From Paucimonas sp. (GTDB lineage Bacteria; Pseudomonadota; Gammaproteobacteria; Burkholderiales; Burkholderiaceae_D), in assembly GCA_029266815.1 (NCBI GenBank), contig JAQSWC010000021.1:1-17221 (forward strand): 17,221 bases of DNA, read 5' to 3'. The notes beneath the pieces were generated by a model. That model searched no databases and had not been told where the DNA came from. It saw only the letters and a list, made by a program, of their open reading frames with translations. Within the stretch, counting starts at the first letter, position 1, and each line of letters starts with the position of its first letter. Both the position numbers and the translations under genes were made by a program. Shown here piece after piece: positions 12,368 through 17,221 of the stretch.

Positions 12368-14617
12368 ATGTCCAATCCTACGATTCCCGCCGTCCGCCCG
12401 TACATTCCCGCCGAAGCTACGCTGCCCGAATTCACCCTGCGTGCACTGTTGATGGGCGTGGTGCTGGGCATGATCTTCGGCGCATCGTCTCTTTACCTGG
12501 TACTCAAGGTCGGGCTGACCGTCAGCGCGTCGATCCCGGTGGCCGTGATCGCCATTACGCTATTCCGGCTGATGCATAAGGCGGGCGCCCGCGATTCAAC
12601 CATCCTCGAAAACAATATCACCCAGACGGCCGGCTCGGCAGGCGAGTCCATCGCTTTCGGCCTTGGGGTGACCATGCCAGCGATCCTGATTCTGGGATTC
12701 GATCTCGAGATATCGCGCGTGATGCTGGTCGCCGTGCTCGGCGCGCTGCTCGGCATCCTGCTGATGATTCCGATGAGGCGCACGCTGATCGTATTGCAGC
12801 ACCATCAGTTGAAATATCCGGAAGGCACTGCTTGCGCGGAGGTACTGAAAGCGGCGGCAAGCGACGCGTCGCGCGAGGCCGCGGGTGAGGCGCATCATGC
12901 CGCCGCCAAAGACAATGCCGGCAAGCGGGCCGCCATTATCTTCGGTGGCTTCGGCATCGGCCTGCTGTACAAGGTGTTCAACATTTCGCTGAAGGGCTGG
13001 AAGGATACAGTGGGCACCTCATTCGGTGCGCCGCTGAAGGGCGGTTCGGTCGGCGCCGAGGTATCGCCGGAGCTGCTGGGAGTGGGCTATATCATCGGTC
13101 CCCGCATTGCTTCCGTCATGGCAGCGGGTGGCGTGCTGTCCTTCCTGCTGCTGATACCGATGATCAAGTTCTTCGGAGAAGGATTGAGCGTGCCGCTCGC
13201 GCCCGGAGCCAAGCTCATCAGTGACATGAGCGCAAACGAGGTCCGCTCGGCCTACGTGCTGTACATCGGCGCCGGCGCGGTGGCGGCAGGCGGCCTGATA
13301 AGCCTTCTGCGCTCGCTGCCGACCATCTGGCGCAGTCTGACGGCAGGCCTGGCCGGTTTCAGCGACAAGGCCGCAGCGGCTGTGCGCAACCGCACCGATG
13401 AAGACATACCGCTGAAATGGGTCGTCGCCGGCGCGTTCGCCATCATCGCCGTCATCACGGTGTCGGCGCCGCTGAACATGAACCTGCTCGGCGCTTTGCT
13501 GATCCTCGTGTTCGGATTTCTCTTTGCCACTGTGTCGTCGCGCCTTACGGGCGAAATCGGATCATCGTCGAATCCGGTGTCGGGGATGACAGTGGCGACG
13601 TTGCTCTTCACCTGTCTGATCTTTCTGCTGATTGGCTGGACAGGCGGGCAGTACTACGTTACCGCGCTTTCCGTGGGAGCGATCGTGTGCATTGCGTCCA
13701 GCAATGCGGGCACCACCTCGCAGGACCTGAAGACCGGCTTCCTGGTCGGCGCCACGCCTCGTCTGCAGCAGTACGCGATTCTGGCAGGCGCGCTGGTGTC
13801 GGCGCTCCTGTTGGGGCCGGTGCTGCTCAAGCTGAATGATGCCGGCACCGTTTATGTGCCGGCTGCGCAGGTCGCCCCCGGCCTCGCTACCGATCCGGCG
13901 CGCCTGACGGCCACCGACACGCTGCAGGGGCCACAGGCGGAGCAAGACAGCAAGACCTATCGCGTGTGGCACAAGACCGATACCGTAGGCGGGCCAGCCG
14001 GCAAATATTTCGTCGACGACAGCGGCCGCGCCGTGTATCTCGTCGATCCCGGCATCAACGGTACCTACACCCAGCGCCCCGATGGCAGCGAGGTCAAGAA
14101 GTACGACGCGCCCAAGGCAGTGCTGATGTCGTACATCATCAAAGGCATACTCGATCAGCAATTGCCCTGGGCTCTCGTCATATTCGGCATAATCATCGCC
14201 CTGATCCTTGAAATGGCCGGCGTGCCCTCGCTCGCCTTTGCAGTGGGCGTGTATCTTCCGCTCTCATCGTCAGCTCCAATTTTCATCGGCGGCATGGTGC
14301 GATGGCTGACGGACCGACGCAATGCCCGGCTTGAAGGACATCGCGACCTGCCCGAAGCAGAACGCCAGGCCGCCAACGATCGCAGCTCGGGCGTCCTGTT
14401 GGCTTCAGGCTATATAGCAGGCGGCGCGCTTGCCGGCATCATCATTGCCTTTACTGCCGGCATCCTGACCGATTTCGACAAGGCAATGGGCGAGTGGTCG
14501 GCGGGTAACAATCCTTTCTTTGAAGGCGCGTATTCCGATCTTCTATCCTTGCTTCCCTTTGCGTTCCTGGTGGGCTTGCTCTTTTTCATCGGACGCGAAC
14601 GTAAAGTGCCGAATTAA
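12368..14617 (+). CDS. OPT-family oligopeptide transporter
   Basis: The 749-aa inner-membrane protein has many hydrophobic helices. It opens with the OPT-type stretch LPEFTLRALLMGVVLGMIFGA and SLYLVLKVGLTVSASIPVAV (about residues 20-60), then has NNITQTAGSAGESIAFG near 80 and HHQLKYPEGTACAEVLKAA near 145-165, both hallmarks of the bacterial OPT branch. A hydrophilic insert at about residues 505-585 separates the last helices. OPT proteins import oligopeptides, or in some branches metal chelates, by proton symport. The exact substrate cannot be read from sequence. Location after a secreted dipeptidyl-peptidase favours peptides. AAGAGG lies upstream of the ATG. The 176-bp gap leaves co-transcription undecided. 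The protein is full length with no visible disruption. Confidence 0.92.
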   Translation: MSNPTIPAVRPYIPAEATLPEFTLRALLMGVVLGMIFGASSLYLVLKVGLTVSASIPVAVIAITLFRLMHKAGARDSTILENNITQTAGSAGESIAFGLGVTMPAILILGFDLEISRVMLVAVLGALLGILLMIPMRRTLIVLQHHQLKYPEGTACAEVLKAAASDASREAAGEAHHAAAKDNAGKRAAIIFGGFGIGLLYKVFNISLKGWKDTVGTSFGAPLKGGSVGAEVSPELLGVGYIIGPRIASVMAAGGVLSFLLLIPMIKFFGEGLSVPLAPGAKLISDMSANEVRSAYVLYIGAGAVAAGGLISLLRSLPTIWRSLTAGLAGFSDKAAAAVRNRTDEDIPLKWVVAGAFAIIAVITVSAPLNMNLLGALLILVFGFLFATVSSRLTGEIGSSSNPVSGMTVATLLFTCLIFLLIGWTGGQYYVTALSVGAIVCIASSNAGTTSQDLKTGFLVGATPRLQQYAILAGALVSALLLGPVLLKLNDAGTVYVPAAQVAPGLATDPARLTATDTLQGPQAEQDSKTYRVWHKTDTVGGPAGKYFVDDSGRAVYLVDPGINGTYTQRPDGSEVKKYDAPKAVLMSYIIKGILDQQLPWALVIFGIIIALILEMAGVPSLAFAVGVYLPLSSSAPIFIGGMVRWLTDRRNARLEGHRDLPEAERQAANDRSSGVLLASGYIAGGALAGIIIAFTAGILTDFDKAMGEWSAGNNPFFEGAYSDLLSLLPFAFLVGLLFFIGRERKVPN

Positions 14618-14641
14618 AAAAGCATGTCAGACACAGACATC

Positions 14642-14673
14642 CGCGCCCAGAGTTTGCAGTAACAACGGGCGCG
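14642..14673 (+). terminator. Possible weak terminator after the transporter gene
   Basis: CGCGCCC (14642-14648) pairs with GGGCGCG (14667-14673) across an 18-base loop, followed by CATGTTTTG. The long loop and short T-run make it a weak candidate. Confidence 0.3.
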
Positions 14674-14724
14674 CATGTTTTGTGCATAGCTCTCTTTCAT
14701 CGTGTATGGAAAGGAGCCTGACTC

Positions 14725-15219
14725 ATGTGGAAAAAATGGATTACGTGTTCGCTGGCCGGTATGCTGATGTTTCCCTTGGCATCGTGGAGCAGTGAAACCG
14801 AAAGCAGCGACAAAAAGCCGACTGCAACAGAAAGGAAAAAAACTTCATCCAAGAAAAAGCTGGACCGTTCTGGAAAAGCAAAAAGAGGTGAAGCCTCCTA
14901 TTACGGCGGTAAGCGCTTCGCATGGAAAACCATGGCGGACGGTACTCCCATGAATCCGAACGCGAATATTGCCGCCAGCAAAACCCTGCCACTAGGCACC
15001 AAGGCGGAGGTGGTCAACCTGGACAATGGCAAGAGCGCCGTGGTGGAAATTAGGGATCGCGGACCGTATATAGATGGGCGGATCATCGATGTGTCGCCCA
15101 AAGTGGCGGAAGACCTGGACATGAAGGAAGAGGGGGTTGCGCCGGTAGTGGTCAAGCCGATCGAGCTGCCCCCGCCAAAAGGGATGGGTGAGGCGACCTC
15201 ATCAGGCAGCAGCGAATGA
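14725..15219 (+). CDS. RlpA-like double-psi beta-barrel protein, probable non-catalytic variant
   Basis: RlpA proteins are septal lytic transglycosylases that cut peptidoglycan strands lacking stem peptides. The 164-aa protein has a signal sequence (residues 1-22), a Lys-rich linker and a double-psi beta-barrel (about 53-146): GEASYYGGKRFAWKTMADG, KTLPLGTKAEVVNLDNG and IRDRGPYIDGRIIDVS. There is no SPOR domain. The catalytic Asp is present (Asp111 in RDRGP), but the catalytic His of the usual AAHxTLP motif is Ser85 (AASKTLP). The 26-residue spacing between the two positions equals that of His131 and Asp157 in the Pseudomonas enzyme, so the alignment is secure. Enzymatic activity is therefore doubtful, and it may bind glycan instead. 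There is no lipobox, so it is probably free in the periplasm. AAAGGAG lies 8 bp before the ATG, and a strong terminator follows. Confidence 0.88.
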   Translation: MWKKWITCSLAGMLMFPLASWSSETESSDKKPTATERKKTSSKKKLDRSGKAKRGEASYYGGKRFAWKTMADGTPMNPNANIAASKTLPLGTKAEVVNLDNGKSAVVEIRDRGPYIDGRIIDVSPKVAEDLDMKEEGVAPVVVKPIELPPPKGMGEATSSGSSE

Positions 15220-15236
15220 TTTGAGATGCGCACGAG

Positions 15237-15266
15237 AAAGAGGGCGGCCTGGCCGCCCTCTTTTTT
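15237..15266 (+). terminator. Strong rho-independent terminator
   Basis: AAAGAGGGCGGC (15237-15248) pairs perfectly with GCCGCCCTCTTT (15252-15263) around a 3-base loop, and the T-run extends to 15266. It ends the RlpA-like gene and separates it from the convergent PRC-barrel gene. Confidence 0.92.
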
Positions 15267-15286
15267 CTACAACTTCAAGATTTAGC

Positions 15287-15502
15287 CTAGTTGTACGTAT
15301 AAAACACCAGCCGGCCTAGTGCCGAATCGAAGTACAGCGACTGCCAAGGCACCATTACGGAGGCTGCCGACGAATCCCGCCGCAGGACGACAACATAGCG
15401 CAAACGATGCGTCTTGCGGTCTACCAGCAAGGCATCCACTTCGCCGATCTCCGCACCCGCGCCTGTTACTACAGGACATCCGTTGAACAGTTCGGTTGCC
15501 AT
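15287..15502 (-). CDS. PRC-barrel domain protein
   Basis: The 71-aa protein is almost entirely one PRC-barrel: GCPVVTGAGAEIGEVDALLVD, then RLRYVVVLRRD and VMVPWQSLYFD, and it ends in FYTYN. Small stand-alone PRC-barrels are common in proteobacteria, often near stress or envelope genes, and their role is unknown. The ATG at 15500-15502 is chosen because GAGGG lies just upstream. An in-frame ATG at 15580 would add 26 residues with no barrel similarity and no ribosome binding site. The gene is downstream of the membrane protein gene on the same strand (103 bp from that stop to this start), so they may be co-transcribed. It is convergent with the RlpA-like gene. Confidence 0.75.
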   Translation of the reverse strand: MATELFNGCPVVTGAGAEIGEVDALLVDRKTHRLRYVVVLRRDSSAASVMVPWQSLYFDSALGRLVFYTYN

Positions 15503-15605
15503 CGAATCCCTCGCAAAGATGCGGGAGAAACGAGTACTGCCGGTAGTGACTCTGTCCGCATATGCCACAGTTGCCTCCATCGTTAAATCATCATGCTGAT
15601 TACAT

Positions 15606-16445
15606 TCATGCTGCTGCCGTGTTGTTGGCCCATGGTGTGCGGCGCGATCCCTTCGAGCCGAGGATGCCGCCGCCTATGCCCACCGCAAGAGACAGGGCTA
15701 CTGCGAAGAACACGGCCCAGGCAGCCTTGCTGGCGGTATCTAGTGCATTGTCAGCCGTTGCCTGGCTTTGCGGCGAAGCCTGTTCAGGCGAACCGGAAAC
15801 GATCAAAGCCTGGTCCACCAGCTTGCTCGCGTTATCGCGTTCCATATTCATGGATTGCTGGGCAATACTGATTGCCTCATCGCGGCGGCCAGCCTGAATG
15901 CTGTCCTGGAAGCGGCGCAAGGTAGCTGCATCCACGTTCTGGCCGACCCGCTCTTGCACGATGGAAGCGAGGCTCGATGGACCCCCAGCAGCGGACGAGG
16001 CAGTCTTAGCCGCGGCCGGCACCACATTCTTGAAAATGCCGCTCACCAGCGAACCACCGGCGGAAGTCGCCAGCATGGCAAACAGCAGCGTTGTCACTGC
16101 CCAAGACACGGCACCGTGCAGCACGCCATCCATTTTGCGTTTGAAGCCTGTCATGCGCGCAGCGACATAACCGCCGACAAATGCGGCGATAAGCATGCTG
16201 AGGCCCGCCCAAAGCAAGGGTGCCGTGCCACTGACTCCATCACCCTCGGTGACATCAAGTGACGAAAGGCCTGTCGCCACGCCCAGCAGGATCAACAGAA
16301 GATGGAGCGAAACACCTACCGCAACACCGGCAATGATGGCTCCCCAGCGAATGGCCGGAAACAGCGAGCGGCGTACAACAGGTTCGTCGGAGGTATAGGT
16401 ACGCTGCGTTTGCGTACCGCCTGGCCCAAGCTCAATTGTTGCCAT
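15606..16445 (-). CDS. Four-helix conserved membrane protein of unknown function
   Basis: The 279-aa protein has a polar N-terminus (MATIELGPGGTQTQRTYTSD), then hydrophobic helices at about residues 34-60, 75-97, 110-130 and 241-262. The loop between helices 3 and 4 (about 140-240) is Ala/Gln-rich and hydrophilic. Glycine motifs occur in helix 2 (AFVGGYVAAR) and helix 4 (VGIGGGILGSKGSRR). Similar proteins starting with a VVRRSLFPAIRWGAIIAG-type segment are widespread and unnamed. The start is set at 16443-16445, where AAGGAGAACGACT precedes the ATG. The frame stays open upstream to 16538, but that 31-residue extension looks non-coding and lacks a ribosome binding site. The PRC-barrel gene follows on the same strand. 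No enzymatic or transport motif was recognised. Confidence 0.75.
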   Translation of the reverse strand: MATIELGPGGTQTQRTYTSDEPVVRRSLFPAIRWGAIIAGVAVGVSLHLLLILLGVATGLSSLDVTEGDGVSGTAPLLWAGLSMLIAAFVGGYVAARMTGFKRKMDGVLHGAVSWAVTTLLFAMLATSAGGSLVSGIFKNVVPAAAKTASSAAGGPSSLASIVQERVGQNVDAATLRRFQDSIQAGRRDEAISIAQQSMNMERDNASKLVDQALIVSGSPEQASPQSQATADNALDTASKAAWAVFFAVALSLAVGIGGGILGSKGSRRTPWANNTAAA

Positions 16446-16643
16446 AGTCGTTCTCCTTACATGAGTGGTTCGGTTTGAATTCATACGTCGGACATGCACC
16501 GCATCGTATAGGCAACATCCATGCCTGTGATCGAACATGCGCTCGATAAGCCATTCTGAAACTATTCAAATTTCCGATTTACACGGCACCCGGTAATTTT
16601 GGGAATGCGAATGAGAGCAAACTCGAAAGGAGGCGTGAAAACC

Positions 16644-16685
16644 ATGACCTTGCGCAGACAGCAGGCGGGCACACAGATTGCATAG
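16644..16685 (+). CDS. Possible 13-codon leader peptide
   Basis: MTLRRQQAGTQIA is preceded by AAAGGAGG at 16626-16633, a near-perfect Shine-Dalgarno sequence 10 bases from the ATG and the strongest in this region. It is followed 6 bp later by an 8-bp hairpin and then the small lipoprotein gene. The arrangement resembles a translated attenuator, but the peptide is too short for coding statistics and has no obvious run of one amino acid. Confidence 0.3.
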   Translation: MTLRRQQAGTQIA

Positions 16686-16691
16686 ATGGAA

Positions 16692-16711
16692 ACGTCCGGA
16701 TGCCCGGACGT
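16692..16711 (+). promoter_or_regulatory. Hairpin between leader peptide and lipoprotein gene
   Basis: ACGTCCGG pairs perfectly with CCGGACGT around the loop ATGC. No T-run follows, so it is not a standard terminator. It lies 37 bp before the lipoprotein start. The rest of the 16446-16748 gap shows no other clear gene. Confidence 0.4.
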
Positions 16712-16748
16712 GCAATGAATCCGAAAGACATTGAAGAGCGAAAGCGCT

Positions 16749-17021
16749 ATGAACGGTTCATATGGAAGCTGGCCGGGAAAACTGGTGTTGCTCTTGCTGG
16801 TGATCATCGCCGCGCCGGCCTGCAATCAGTCACAAGACGCGCCGAACGCCCCGCCCAAGCCGCAGACCCGCACCATGTCTGGTTATGCCGATGACATGCC
16901 GAAGGAAGAAGCCGAGCTGAAAAGCGCTGTATTTACCTATTCGAAGCACAAGGGTAAAGCCCAGGAAGCGGAAGAAGATGAGCGCCCGCTCGCGGATACT
17001 GTCATACGCGTTACGACCTGA
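16749..17021 (+). CDS. Small putative lipoprotein of unknown function
   Basis: The 90-aa protein starts MNGSYGSWPGKLVLLLLVIIAA and reaches Cys25 in AAPAC, a plausible but non-ideal lipobox, so it is probably exported and lipid-anchored. The mature part is Pro/Gln-rich, then strongly charged (KEEAELKSAV, KAQEAEEDERP) with no known domain. A TTG at 16731 would add six residues. The ATG at 16749 is preferred because it gives a normal signal peptide, with GAAGAG upstream. It is followed 33 bp later by a phosphoribosyltransferase gene on the same strand, so they may share a transcript. The upstream hairpin and leader-like frame may control it. Confidence 0.6.
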   Translation: MNGSYGSWPGKLVLLLLVIIAAPACNQSQDAPNAPPKPQTRTMSGYADDMPKEEAELKSAVFTYSKHKGKAQEAEEDERPLADTVIRVTT

Positions 17022-17054
17022 AAGGAGCGCCATCGCGTTCCCACGGCAGCCGCC

Positions 17055-17221
17055 ATGATGTTCGAGAACAGACAGCAAGCCGGAGAACAGTTGGCCAGCC
17101 GGCTCGAAAATTTCCGTAACGATCCGGATGCGATCGTGATCGCCATACCGCATGGCGGCGTGAAAGTGGCGTTCTCCGTCGCTACTGCGCTTGAACTTCC
17201 ACTGGATATTCTCTCGGTTCA
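17055..17221 (+). CDS. Phosphoribosyltransferase-family protein, 5' part only
   Basis: The frame is open to the window end (55 complete codons). The sequence opens MMFENRQQAGEQLASRLENF, the usual F-x-x-R-x-x-AG-x-x-LA start of a large group of uncharacterised type I phosphoribosyltransferases. It continues AIVIAIPHGGVKVAFSVATAL and ELPLDILSV, the first beta strand and PRPP-fold core with a PHGGV loop. The PRPP-binding acidic motif lies beyond the window. Substrate is unknown; relatives are often found in stress clusters and some are fused to hydrolases. Start codons at 17055 and 17058 are both possible, and the nearest strong AAAGGAG (17021-17027) is too far upstream to decide. Confidence 0.8.
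   Translation, partial: MMFENRQQAGEQLASRLENFRNDPDAIVIAIPHGGVKVAFSVATALELPLDILSV

Noticed and set aside
16562..16825. 87-codon minus-strand frame beside the lipoprotein gene
   Set aside because: It overlaps the lipoprotein signal-peptide coding region and lacks a ribosome binding site or domain.
1..17221. CRISPR array, tRNA, rRNA, prophage or transposase
   Set aside because: No evenly spaced direct repeats, tRNA-like cloverleaf, rRNA sequence, phage structural gene or transposase motif was seen.

Overview
The window looks like chromosomal DNA of a GC-rich Gram-negative bacterium, most likely a betaproteobacterium of the Burkholderiales (Oxalobacteraceae-like). This rests on codon style, protein families (Ku, S46 dipeptidyl-peptidase, RlpA-like protein, DUF4118 hybrid kinase) and overall gene texture. 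The taxonomic placement is inference, because no rRNA, tRNA or other marker gene is present.

Layout. (1) Positions 70-707 hold two overlapping small membrane-protein genes of unknown function. (2) Positions 708-1043 are a 336-bp non-coding element with about 30-bp terminal inverted repeats, a 3-bp TAA target duplication and extensive internal fold-back structure (MITE-like). (3) Positions 1054-2514 on the minus strand hold a hemerythrin HHE protein gene followed by a Ku gene, probably one operon. (4) Positions 2660-4050 hold a cardiolipin synthase/phospholipase D-family gene that is broken by a frame change in the middle. A convergent SemiSWEET/PQ-loop-like 92-aa membrane protein gene overlaps its end. 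(5) Positions 4324-4985 are a 662-bp AT-rich non-coding stretch. It has two palindromes, a perfect FNR/ANR-type box and a run of hairpins that together look like an oxygen-responsive promoter with a small RNA or structured leader. (6) Positions 4986-9708 form a signalling cluster: a membrane hybrid histidine kinase (plus strand) facing a soluble hybrid kinase and a lone receiver protein (minus strand, tightly linked). (7) Positions 9709-10127 are a 419-bp regulatory gap with three tandem hairpins and a degenerate FNR-like site. (8) Positions 10128-14617 hold a secreted S46 dipeptidyl-peptidase and an OPT-family peptide transporter, which together suggest extracytoplasmic peptide digestion and uptake. 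(9) Positions 14725-15266 hold an RlpA-like double-psi beta-barrel protein with a strong terminator. (10) Positions 15287-16445 on the minus strand hold a PRC-barrel protein and a four-helix membrane protein. (11) Positions 16644-17221 hold a possible 13-codon leader peptide with a perfect Shine-Dalgarno sequence, a hairpin, a small putative lipoprotein and the start of a phosphoribosyltransferase gene that leaves the window.

No phage, CRISPR array, transposase, tRNA or rRNA was found. The most unusual items are the highly structured MITE-like element, the FNR-box/hairpin unit before the first kinase, an RlpA-like protein with Ser at the catalytic His position, and two apparent internal deletions (one out of frame in the phospholipase gene, one in frame in the kinase PAS domain).
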